From Streptomyces albireticuli (GTDB lineage Bacteria > Actinomycetota > Actinomycetes > Streptomycetales > Streptomycetaceae), in NCBI RefSeq assembly GCF_021228125.1, contig NZ_JAJQQS010000003.1:1-64000 (forward strand): a stretch of 64,000 nucleotides of DNA, given 5' to 3'. The position numbers were made by a program, and so were the translations under genes. The notes below the pieces were generated by a model. The model was not told where the DNA came from and did no database searches. It worked only from the letters and a program-made list of their open reading frames with translations. The first letter of the stretch is position 1. Each line of letters opens with the position of its first letter. This document shows positions 42,290-50,073 of the stretch, one piece after another.

Positions 42290-42359
42290 TTGGCAGCGTC
42301 ACCCGTTCGCGTGCTTATATCTGCGCACCGCAGCGGCTCTTCGAATGGTGGTCCATTCG
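42290..42359 (+). promoter_or_regulatory. Candidate promoter and operator of the peptide gene
   Basis: TTGGCA (42290-42295) and TTATAT (42315-42320) are spaced by 19 bases; 22 bases on lies CGAATGG-TGGT-CCATTCG (42342-42359), a perfect 7-bp palindrome. This places an operator just downstream of the transcription start of the precursor gene. GTG-N6-CAC (42413-42424) follows. Assignment is tentative. Confidence 0.4.
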
Positions 42360-42464
42360 GATCGGGTCGCGGCGGTGGTGGCCGGCCCGTTCCGTCGCGG
42401 TCCGGCCCCTATGTGGATAAACACTCGTCACATTCACTCGGACAAATGAAGGGTGCGCAGAAAA

Positions 42465-42677
42465 ATGCGTAACAACATCGAGACCCGCGAGATCGCCGAC
42501 ACCGAGCTGGACGCCGTCTCCGGTGGTGTCGCAAGCGTTTCCGGTGGCCTCGTCGGCGCTGTGACCGGCGACGTTCACCACCTGGTCGACTCCCTCCAGA
42601 CGATCCACGCCGTCCAGGCCGTGCCCGGCCAGGTCACCGGCATCGCCGGCGTCCACGTCGGTGCCGCCGGTCTCTGA
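42465..42677 (+). CDS. Double-glycine leader peptide precursor (bacteriocin-like)
   Basis: A 70-residue precursor. The leader MRNNIETREIADTELDAVSG ends at G20-G21 with the canonical C39-peptidase pattern: E14-L15 at -8/-7, V18 at -4 and GG at -2/-1. Cleavage would free a 49-residue core that has no cysteine, is Gly/Ala/Val-rich, contains repeated GxxxG spacing (G27-G31-G35, G55-G59, G62-G66) and four histidines (38, 39, 48, 64). A second GG at 27-28 is a weaker site. Such composition is that of unmodified class II bacteriocins rather than lanthipeptides. GAAGGG lies 11 bases upstream; a GTG at 42453 would add four residues. The next three genes encode its presumed exporter. Confidence 0.8.
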   Translation: MRNNIETREIADTELDAVSGGVASVSGGLVGAVTGDVHHLVDSLQTIHAVQAVPGQVTGIAGVHVGAAGL

Positions 42678-42678
42678 G

Positions 42679-42700
42679 CCCGCATCCCACCGGGTGCGGG
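42679..42700 (+). terminator. Hairpin immediately after the precursor gene
   Basis: CCCGCA and TGCGGG flank a CCC/GGG inner pair directly after the stop at 42677. With the stronger hairpin at 42757-42789 it likely limits read-through to the export genes. Confidence 0.45.
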
Positions 42701-42756
42701 GACCCGGGGGAATTCATGACCTGACGGCGGTAAATGCGCTGCCGTAAGGTTTTCCA

Positions 42757-42789
42757 TGAACCCCGGGGCGTTCTTTGTCCCGGGGTTCA
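42757..42789 (+). terminator. Strong hairpin between precursor and export genes
   Basis: TGAACCCCGGG and CCCGGGGTTCA form a perfect 11-bp stem with an 11-base loop, 62 bases before the adaptor start. No T-run follows. Probable partial terminator or RNA-stability element that keeps precursor message in excess. Confidence 0.55.
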
Positions 42790-42850
42790 AGGCTGCCCGT
42801 CGATATGGCTCCATGATTGCGGGCGGCGTCATTCGGTACCCGTTTCGTGA

Positions 42851-43990
42851 ATGCAGTCGAAGGAATGGTCCGTGCAGTTCCGCCAGCAGGCGCTTTCCAA
42901 GCTGCAATCACCCGAAGAACTTGATATTCCGGTACGCTTCGCGCGCCCGCAAGGCCGCCTCGCGCTGGCCGTCACGGTCACCGTCATGGCCGTGGCGGGC
43001 ATATGGGCATGCACCGGAACCGTCACCTCCAAGCTGAGCGTCACCGGCGTCCTCACCCACGCCGGGGGCGGCTATCTGCTCCAGAGCCCGTTCGCCGGAC
43101 AGGTCACCGAGGTCCTCGCCGAGGAGGGCCGACCGCTGGCCGCGGGCGCGCCGCTGCTCAGGATCAGCACGGACCGGGGCGACCGGATCGTGCGCGTGGT
43201 GGCCGGGGGACGGGTGACGAACCTGGCCGCCAGGACGGGTTCGGTCCTCACGACCGGCGCGGACGTGGCCACCGTGGAGCGGTCCGGGAACCCCGGGGAC
43301 CCGATGGTGGCCGTGCTGTACGTACCCGCCGGGAGCGCCCGGACCGTTCCCGTGGGCGCGACCGTCGACCTGAGCGTCCCGTCCGCACCCCGGGGCCGGG
43401 GCGGAGCGCTGCGCGGCCGCGTCAAGACGGTCGGCCGGGCGCCGCAGACGCGGGCGCAGATCACCGGCTTCCTCGGTGACCGGCGGCTCGCCGAGGAGTT
43501 CTCCCGGAAGGGGGATCCGGTGGCGGTGCTCGTGGAGCTGGAGGGGTCGGCGGGGTCGGAGGGGGCGGCGGGGCTCGGGGGTGCGGGGGCGGTCGGTGGC
43601 GCTGGTCCGGTGGGTTCCGCTGCTTCTGCCGCTTCCACTGGTCCCGCTGCTTCCGCTTCTTCCCGTGCTTCCGCTGGTCCCGCCGGGTCCGCTGGGGCCG
43701 CTGGTTCCGTCAGGGCCAGCGCCCCTGCCGCAGCCACCCGTCCCGCCGGGGGCGTCGGTGCCACCGGGAGCCCGGGTGCCGCGGGTCCGGCCGCGGGCCA
43801 GGCCGCCTCCTCCTCCTCCTCCTCCACCGTCGCTGGTTCGGCCTCGGCCTCCACCGCCTCCTCCTCCACCCGCCCCGGCCCGGGGTCCGCCACGGACGGC
43901 GGCCCCTCGTACGCCGTCGACTCCACGACGCCCGTCACCGGCTCCGTCCACCTCACCGCTCAGCGCCCCGTCGATTGGCTGCTCCCGTGA
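42851..43990 (+). CDS. HlyD-like membrane fusion/adaptor protein
   Basis: A 379-residue single-pass adaptor for the peptide exporter. FRQQALSKLQSPEELDIPVRF precedes one transmembrane helix (LALAVTVTVMAVAGIWACTG, residues about 37-56), then a lipoyl-like beta domain (GGGYLLQSPFAGQVTEVLAEEGRPLAAGAPLLRI). Residues about 230-346 are an unusual Ser/Ala/Gly/Pro-rich low-complexity insertion before the conserved C-terminal strand (PVTGSVHLTAQRPVDWLLP). The stop overlaps the GTG of the transporter as GTGA. Adaptors of this kind accompany NHLM/NHLP transporters in actinobacteria. Confidence 0.85.
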   Translation: MQSKEWSVQFRQQALSKLQSPEELDIPVRFARPQGRLALAVTVTVMAVAGIWACTGTVTSKLSVTGVLTHAGGGYLLQSPFAGQVTEVLAEEGRPLAAGAPLLRISTDRGDRIVRVVAGGRVTNLAARTGSVLTTGADVATVERSGNPGDPMVAVLYVPAGSARTVPVGATVDLSVPSAPRGRGGALRGRVKTVGRAPQTRAQITGFLGDRRLAEEFSRKGDPVAVLVELEGSAGSEGAAGLGGAGAVGGAGPVGSAASAASTGPAASASSRASAGPAGSAGAAGSVRASAPAAATRPAGGVGATGSPGAAGPAAGQAASSSSSSTVAGSASASTASSSTRPGPGSATDGGPSYAVDSTTPVTGSVHLTAQRPVDWLLP

Positions 43991-46323
43991 CCGTGCCGCA
44001 GCAGACTCCCGCCCAGGACCCGCCCCGGCCGTCCGCCCTCCGGCCGTCCGCCCCCCGCTCGCGGGCCGCCGGGCGCCGTCGCGCCCGCCCCGAGCCCCGG
44101 GGCGGCGCGCGCCGGGCCGGCGGGAAACCGGGCGGCCGCCGCGGGGCCGCGCCGTCGCCCAGGGGCAGGACGCCCCGGCCCGTACGCACCCCCACCGTGC
44201 TCCAGATGGAGGCCGTGGAGTGCGGCGCCGCCGCGCTGGCCATGGTCCTCGGCCACCACGGCCGCTTCGTCCCCCTGGAGGAACTGCGCATCGCGTGCGG
44301 CGTCTCCCGCGACGGCTCCCGCGCGAGCAACCTCCTCAAGGCCGCCCGCGGCCACGGCCTCAAGGCCAAGGGCATGCAGATGGACCTGGCCGCGCTCGCC
44401 GGGGTGCGTGCCCCGGCCGTCCTCTTCTGGGAGTTCAACCACTACGTCGTCTACGACGGCACGGGCCGCCGCCTCGGCCGCCGGGGCGTCCACCTCAACG
44501 ACCCGGCGAAGGGCCGCCGGTTCGTCCCCATGGACGAGTTCGACACCAGCTTCACCGGCGTCGTGCTCACCTTCGAACCCGGCGAGGACTTCCGCCGCAC
44601 GGGCCGCGGGCCGGGCGCCGCACGCTCCCTGCCGGCCCGGCTGCGCGGCACCTCGGGCACCATGCTCGCCGCCGTCCTCGCGAGCCTCCTGCTCGTGGTC
44701 GTCGGCGCGGTGGTGCCCGCGCTGAGCCGTACGTACATCGACACGTTCCTCGTCGGGGACCGCACGTTCCCGCTCGGCGTGCTCTTCGCGGCGATGGCGG
44801 CCACCCTGGTGCTCACCGCCACGCTCACCGCCGTCCAACAGGCGAACCTGCTGCGCGGGCGCCTCGTCTCCGCCACCCTGGGCGGTGCCCGCTTCCTGCG
44901 CCACCTGCTCAGACTCCCGGTCACCTTCTTCGCCCAGCGCGACCCCGCCGACCTCGTCCAGCGCCTGCGGTCCACCGACGCGGTCGCCGAGACCCTGGCC
45001 AGGGACCTGACCGCCGCCGGCGTGGACGCGGTCGTCGTCGTCCTCTACGCGGTGCTGCTGTGGACGTACGACCCCCAGCTGACGGTCGTCGGGATCGGCA
45101 TCGCCCTGCTCAACGTCGTCGCCATGCGTGTCGTCGTCCGCCTCCGGGCCACCGGGACCCAGAAGCTGCGCGCGGAGAGCGCCCGGCTCACCAACACCGC
45201 CTACAACGGCCTGACGCTCATCGAGACCATGAAGGCCACCGGCGGCGAGGACGGCTTCTTCCGCCGCTGGGCCGGACAGCACGCGGTCACCCTCGACACG
45301 CAGCAGCGGCTCGGCGTGCCCAGCGCCTGGCTGGCCGTCGTCGCGCCCACGCTCGCCGCCCTCAACAGCGCCCTGATCCTGATGATCGGCGGCCTCCGGG
45401 CGGTCGAGGGACACCTCTCGGTCGGCCTCCTCGTCGCCTTCCAGGCCCTCGTGACCGGCTTCACCGCGCCGATCACCCGCCTCAACGGCGTGGCCGGACG
45501 CGTCCAGGAGCTCGCGGCCGACGTCGCCCGGCTCAAGGACGTCGAGAACTTCCCCGCCGACCCGGTGTTCGCGCGCCGCGACCCCGGCACGGGCACCCGC
45601 CGCCTCAAGGGCCATGTGGAACTCGAGAACATCACCTTCGGCTACAGCCCCCTGGACGCCCCGCTGCTGAAGGGCTTCTCCCTCTCGGTCGGCCCCGGCC
45701 GGCAGGTCGCGCTCGTCGGCGGCTCCGGCAGCGGCAAGTCCACCGTCTCCCGGCTGATGTCCGGTCTCCACACACCCTGGGAGGGCACGGTCCGCATCGA
45801 CGGGACGCGGCTGGAGGACATCCCGCGCGCCGCGCTGGCCGCCTCCGTCTCCTTCGTCGACCAGGACGTCTTCCTCTTCGAGGGCACGGTCCGCGACAAC
45901 GTCGCGCTGTGGGACCCCTCCGTCCCGGACGAGGACGTCGTCGCCGCCCTGGAGGACGCCGCCGTGTACGACGTGGTCGCCCGGCGCCCCGGCGGCATCC
46001 ACAGCCGCGTCGAGCAGGACGGCCGCAACTTCTCCGGCGGCCAGCGCCAGCGCCTGGAGATCGCCCGCGCGCTGGTGCGCCGCCCCAGCGTGATGGTCCT
46101 CGACGAGGTCACCAGCGCGCTGGACGCGGCGACCGAACAGACCGTCATCGACAACCTGCGGCGCCGCGGCTGCGCCTGCGTGGTCATCGCGCACCGGCTG
46201 AGCACGGTGCGCGACAGCGACGAGATCGTGGTGCTGGACCGGGGCACGGTCGTGGAGCGCGGAAGGCACGAACACCTGGCCGCCGGGCAGGGCCCGTACG
46301 CCCGGCTGGTCGAGGAGCGCTGA
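43987..46323 (+). CDS. NHLM-type ABC transporter with C39 peptidase domain
   Basis: A 778-residue peptidase-permease-ATPase that would cut the leader after GG and export the core. After a 65-residue basic, Pro-rich N-terminus, the C39 domain reads VLQMEAVECGAAALAMVLGHHGRF (catalytic Cys79), with FNHYVVYDG (His) and LNDPAKGRR (Asp). Six membrane segments follow, then the ATPase: VGGSGSGKSTVSRLM (Walker A), FSGGQRQRLEIARAL (signature), VMVLDEVTSALD (Walker B), IAHRLSTV (switch His). All residues needed for activity are present. The ECG in place of DCG is normal for the NHLM branch. GTG start overlaps the adaptor stop. Confidence 0.92.
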   Translation: MTVPQQTPAQDPPRPSALRPSAPRSRAAGRRRARPEPRGGARRAGGKPGGRRGAAPSPRGRTPRPVRTPTVLQMEAVECGAAALAMVLGHHGRFVPLEELRIACGVSRDGSRASNLLKAARGHGLKAKGMQMDLAALAGVRAPAVLFWEFNHYVVYDGTGRRLGRRGVHLNDPAKGRRFVPMDEFDTSFTGVVLTFEPGEDFRRTGRGPGAARSLPARLRGTSGTMLAAVLASLLLVVVGAVVPALSRTYIDTFLVGDRTFPLGVLFAAMAATLVLTATLTAVQQANLLRGRLVSATLGGARFLRHLLRLPVTFFAQRDPADLVQRLRSTDAVAETLARDLTAAGVDAVVVVLYAVLLWTYDPQLTVVGIGIALLNVVAMRVVVRLRATGTQKLRAESARLTNTAYNGLTLIETMKATGGEDGFFRRWAGQHAVTLDTQQRLGVPSAWLAVVAPTLAALNSALILMIGGLRAVEGHLSVGLLVAFQALVTGFTAPITRLNGVAGRVQELAADVARLKDVENFPADPVFARRDPGTGTRRLKGHVELENITFGYSPLDAPLLKGFSLSVGPGRQVALVGGSGSGKSTVSRLMSGLHTPWEGTVRIDGTRLEDIPRAALAASVSFVDQDVFLFEGTVRDNVALWDPSVPDEDVVAALEDAAVYDVVARRPGGIHSRVEQDGRNFSGGQRQRLEIARALVRRPSVMVLDEVTSALDAATEQTVIDNLRRRGCACVVIAHRLSTVRDSDEIVVLDRGTVVERGRHEHLAAGQGPYARLVEER

Positions 46324-46324
46324 C

Positions 46325-49180
46325 GTGACGACCCCGTACGACACCCCGCCGGCCGCCGACCCCGTCGTGGCGGCCCTGGGCGCGCTCGGCACGGAGACCG
46401 ACTGCGCGGGCCTGCGCAGCCTGTCCCTGGAAGGCCCGCTCGTACTGTGGCTCGTGGTGGCGGGCGAGCTCGACCTCTTCGCCGTCGACGCGGCGCGGGA
46501 GGGGCACTGGCACTTCCTGGGCCGGCTGGAGGCGGGAACGCTGCTGCTGGGCCCCGCCGAGGGCCCTCGGCACACCTTGATCGGCAGGCCGCTGAGGGGG
46601 TGCCGGCTGCGGCGGGTGGAACTACGGGAGCTGTACGGGCGGGAGTACGAGGGTCAGGAGTGGTACGGGGGACAGGGGGTGTTGGAGGACGCGTTCGCGC
46701 GGGGCGTCGGCCGCGGCCTGCGCGCGCTCTACCAGGCACCCCTGGACGGCAGGGCCGGCCGCGCCACCGCTCCGGACGCGGGCGGGGCCGACGAGGACAT
46801 CCTGTGGATGCGGGTCCCGCCGGGCGGCGTGCGCTACGGGGAGGAGACGGTGGGCTGCCTCCTCGTCGACGCGGCGCTGTGGCAGGGCATGGTCGATCAG
46901 CAGTACCGGTTGCTGTACGCCCTGGACGACCGGATCGAGCGGCTGGAGCGCGCCCACGAGGACCGTACGGCGGCCGGCATCGAGGCCGGCGAGGCCGCCC
47001 GGACGCAGGCGGACCGGGTGCTGCTGGCCTCGATCGACCGTGCGGGCAGGGGGCGGCGAGGCCGTGGCGCGGGTGCCGACGCGACCTTCGCCGTGTGCCG
47101 CCTGGTCGCCGAGGACGCGGGCATCACCCTGTCCGAACCGTCCGGCACCGGCACCGGCACGGGCACTGGCACCGGCACGGGCACTGGCACCGACGCCGGA
47201 CCGGAGCGTACGGACCCGGTCGAGCGCATCGCCGTCGCCTCGCGGATCCGCACCCGCTCCGTCAGGCTGGACGGCCGCTGGTGGCGCGAGAACAGCGGGC
47301 CCCTGATCGGCCGGCGGGAGAAGGACGGGAAGCCGGTCGCGCTGCTGTGGCGACGCGGGGGCTACGAGGCCGCCGACCCGGCCACCGGCACCCGGGAACG
47401 CGTGGGCGGGGCGGACGGTGCCGCCGCGTACGAACCGCGGGCCGTCATGCTCTACCGCCCCCTGCCCGAGGGGAGGCCGACCCTGGTGCGGCTGCTGCGC
47501 TTCGCCCTGCGCGGTACGCGCGCGGAACTGCGCGGTCTCGCCCTGGGCGGGCTGGTCGCGGTCGCCCTGGGCGCGCTCGTACCACTCGCCACGGGCAGGG
47601 TGCTCGGCGTGTACGTACCGGCGGCCGAGAGCGGCCTCATCGTACGGACGGCCTTGGCGCTCGTCGCGACGAGCGTCGTCTCGGCCGTCTTCACGCTCCT
47701 CCAGAACGTCTCCGTCCTGCGCCTGGAGGGCCGCGTCGAGGCCACGCTCCAGCCGGCCGTGTGGGACCGGCTGTTGCGACTGCCGACGACGTTCTTCGCC
47801 GGCCGGTCCACCGGCGAACTGGCCGGTGCCGCCATGGCCGTCAGCTCCATCCGCCGAGTGCTTTCCGGAGTCGGGTCGGTGTGCGTACAGGCGGGCGCCG
47901 TCGGCGCGATGAACCTCGTGCTGCTGCTCGTCCACAGCGTCCCCCTGGCGCTGGCGGTGCTCGCCCTGCTGCTCGTCGTCGCCACGGTCTTCCTGGCCCT
48001 GGGGCTGTGGCAGCTGCGCTACCAACGGCAATTGATCAAGCTGGGCGACAAGCTGGACAACCAGGCGTTCCAGACCCTGCGCGGCCTGCCCAAGCTCCGC
48101 GTCGCCGCGGCCGAGAGCTTCGCGTACGCCGCGTGGGCCCGGGAGTTCGCACGTACCCGCGAGCTGCACCGGCGCATCGGCCGGATCAAGAACGCCGTCA
48201 CGGTGCTCAACGCGGTCAGCCTGCCGCTGTGCACCCTCATGATGTTCGTGCTGCTGGCCGGCCCGGCCCGGGGCACGATGTCCGCCGGTGAGTTCCTCAC
48301 CTTCGGCACCGCGGTGACGATGCTGCTGTCCTCCGTCACCCAGCTGACGGGCGCGCTCGTCTCGGCGGCGGCGGTGCGGCCGATGTTCGAACAGCTCAGG
48401 CCCCTCCTCCAGGAACCCCCGGAGGTACGGCCGGCCGCCGCGCTCCCCGGGGACCTGACCGGCGCGATCGAGGCCGTGAACCTCTCCTACCGCTACACCG
48501 CCGACGGCCCACCGGTCCTCGACGGCCTCTCGTTCCAGGTCCACCCGGGCGAGTTCGTCGCCGTCGTCGGCCCCAGCGGCTGCGGCAAGTCGACCCTCCT
48601 GCGCCTGCTCATCGGCTTCGCCACCCCGTCCTCCGGCAGCGTCCTGTACGACGGCCAGGACCTGACCTCCCTCGACCAGGCTGCCGTGCGCCGCCAGTGC
48701 GGCGTCGTCCTCCAGCACGCCCGCCCCTTCTCCGGCCCGATCCTCGACTGCATCCGCGGCGACGGCACGTACTCCCTGGAGGAGGTATGGGAGGCGGCGA
48801 CCATGGCGGGCCTCGCCGACGACATCAAGGCCATGCCCATGGGCATGCACACGATGCTCTCCGACGGCGGCACCACCGTCTCCGGCGGCCAGCGCCAACG
48901 CCTCATGATCGCCCAAGCCCTCGTCCGCAAACCCCGCGTCCTCTTCTTCGACGAGGCCACGAGCGCCCTCGACAACGAGGCGCAACGCGTGGTCATCGAC
49001 GCCACACGGGCGTTGCGCGCCACGCGCATCGTGATCGCCCACAGGCTGTCGACGGTCATGGACGCGGACCGGGTGATCGTCATGAAGGACGGCCGCATCG
49101 TCCAACAGGGGGCGCCTGCGGCCCTTCTGGCGGAGAGGGCGGGGCTGTTTCATGAGCTGGTGCGGCGCCAGATCGGCTGA
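46325..49180 (+). CDS. NHLM-type ABC transporter ATP-binding/permease, non-peptidase partner
   Basis: A 951-residue partner of the C39 transporter. Residues about 1-390 are the family-specific N-terminal region (a cyclic-nucleotide-like fold followed by a helical part, LRSLSLEGPLVLWLVVAGELDLFAV ... WWRENSGPLIGRREKDGKPVALLWRRG) without peptidase residues; it holds a (Gly-Thr)8 tract near 274-289. Then six membrane segments and an ATPase with VGPSGCGKSTLLRLL, VSGGQRQRLMIAQAL and VLFFDEATSALD. The GTG start is one base past the preceding stop. Together the two ABC genes probably form a heterodimer. A strong bidirectional terminator follows. Confidence 0.9.
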   Translation: MTTPYDTPPAADPVVAALGALGTETDCAGLRSLSLEGPLVLWLVVAGELDLFAVDAAREGHWHFLGRLEAGTLLLGPAEGPRHTLIGRPLRGCRLRRVELRELYGREYEGQEWYGGQGVLEDAFARGVGRGLRALYQAPLDGRAGRATAPDAGGADEDILWMRVPPGGVRYGEETVGCLLVDAALWQGMVDQQYRLLYALDDRIERLERAHEDRTAAGIEAGEAARTQADRVLLASIDRAGRGRRGRGAGADATFAVCRLVAEDAGITLSEPSGTGTGTGTGTGTGTGTDAGPERTDPVERIAVASRIRTRSVRLDGRWWRENSGPLIGRREKDGKPVALLWRRGGYEAADPATGTRERVGGADGAAAYEPRAVMLYRPLPEGRPTLVRLLRFALRGTRAELRGLALGGLVAVALGALVPLATGRVLGVYVPAAESGLIVRTALALVATSVVSAVFTLLQNVSVLRLEGRVEATLQPAVWDRLLRLPTTFFAGRSTGELAGAAMAVSSIRRVLSGVGSVCVQAGAVGAMNLVLLLVHSVPLALAVLALLLVVATVFLALGLWQLRYQRQLIKLGDKLDNQAFQTLRGLPKLRVAAAESFAYAAWAREFARTRELHRRIGRIKNAVTVLNAVSLPLCTLMMFVLLAGPARGTMSAGEFLTFGTAVTMLLSSVTQLTGALVSAAAVRPMFEQLRPLLQEPPEVRPAAALPGDLTGAIEAVNLSYRYTADGPPVLDGLSFQVHPGEFVAVVGPSGCGKSTLLRLLIGFATPSSGSVLYDGQDLTSLDQAAVRRQCGVVLQHARPFSGPILDCIRGDGTYSLEEVWEAATMAGLADDIKAMPMGMHTMLSDGGTTVSGGQRQRLMIAQALVRKPRVLFFDEATSALDNEAQRVVIDATRALRATRIVIAHRLSTVMDADRVIVMKDGRIVQQGAPAALLAERAGLFHELVRRQIG
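47144..47191 (+). repeat. Hexanucleotide repeat encoding (Gly-Thr)8
   Basis: Eight GGCAC(C/G/T) hexamers in a row, with the 18-base unit GGCACGGGCACTGGCACC occurring twice. Copy-number change would keep the frame. Confidence 0.9.
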
Positions 49181-49290
49181 CGGGGCGGGGGCTTCGTATC
49201 CCTTGGGTTCGTCAGGGACGGGGCCTTCGGGGAATGGATCCAGGCTGCCGCCGAGCTTTATGTGGCATCGGCGGATCCCCGATACGGCGG

Positions 49291-49325
49291 CAGGGCCCGG
49301 ACCGTGCGTCGCGGTCCGGGCCCTG
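49291..49325. terminator. Bidirectional terminator after the export operon
   Basis: CAGGGCCCGGACC and GGTCCGGGCCCTG form a perfect 13-bp stem over 9 bases between the convergent NHLM and DUF6243-like genes. Confidence 0.75.
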
Positions 49326-49356
49326 ACCCGTGGGGTGCCGCCCTGCGGCGGGTGCG

Positions 49357-49572
49357 TCAGCTCTGTGCGGTGTCGTCGCTCGCCTGCCCGGCGGCCTCAG
49401 CCGCGCGTGCCTTTTCGCGCATCTTGCGGACCAGCTCCGCCTTCTGGGCGGCGGCGCCCTGGCGGTCGAGGTTGCGGTGCGGACCGTTGTTCTGCCGTTC
49501 GGCGCGGGACAGCTTCTTGCGCTGGCCGCCGCCCTGGCCCACGGGGTTGTTGATGTTCTTGCTGTCGGTCAC
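49357..49572 (-). CDS. DUF6243-like small basic protein
   Basis: A 71-residue hydrophilic protein, MTDSKNINNPVGQGGGQRKK at the N-terminus and a helical KAELVRKMREKARAAEAAG tail. The conserved-looking NNPVGQGGGQRKKLSRAERQNN block and length resemble DUF6243 proteins of Streptomyces. Function unknown. It is convergent with the export operon and not obviously part of it. Confidence 0.68.
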   Translation of the reverse strand: MTDSKNINNPVGQGGGQRKKLSRAERQNNGPHRNLDRQGAAAQKAELVRKMREKARAAEAAGQASDDTAQS

Positions 49573-49914
49573 GGGTTCTCCCGGTGGTGATGTGAAGTGA
49601 TCTACGGATTCATCGGTGGGGGACGGGTGCGGCGACGTCGAGGGACGTCAGCGGGGGCCCGTCACGCGCTCACTCGCAAATCGGCGTCTGGAAGAACATG
49701 ACAAAGACGTTACCTGGTTCCGTCGGCCCCGCCCGCCCGGGGCAGGTCCAGAGGGGGCTACTGGGCCGTCGCGGGCGTTGTCAGTGGTCGCGAGCACACA
49801 CTGACGTCACGGCACAGGCCTGGTGCCGGCGAACGACGGGGCCACCGAATTATCCGACGGAGGCAGAGCGCGAGTGGCGCTTGGTGATCACTCGGGGTGC
49901 TGTTCCCTCCCCCG

Positions 49915-50025
49915 CAGGGGCCCCAGACGTCTCCCTGGCGGACGTTGCAGATCCAATGTGCGCTTTGCGGGTTGTCTGCCGTGTGCTCGCCGCCCAGCGT
50001 GACCGGCTTGATGTGGGCGGAGCGT
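49915..50025 (-). pseudogene. HNH endonuclease C-terminal remnant
   Basis: Reading the minus strand gives SAHIKPVTLGGEHTADNPQS followed by AHWICNVRQGD, the C-terminal half of an HNH nuclease (H-x-x-P-x4-GG-x-H-x3-N-x-Q-x2-H-x2-CN). No start codon or N-terminal zinc cysteines were found upstream before the corA stop region, so it is a truncated relic. Remainder of 49573-50073 shows no gene. Confidence 0.5.
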
Positions 50026-50073
50026 GGTGAGCGGCGACTGTGCCGGGCGGTGCCCCCCGTGTGGGCTGAGTGC

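Noticed and set aside
42709..42850. Short Cys-containing ORF between precursor and adaptor
   Set aside because: It spans the perfect hairpin at 42757-42789, lacks a ribosome site and has no double-glycine leader.
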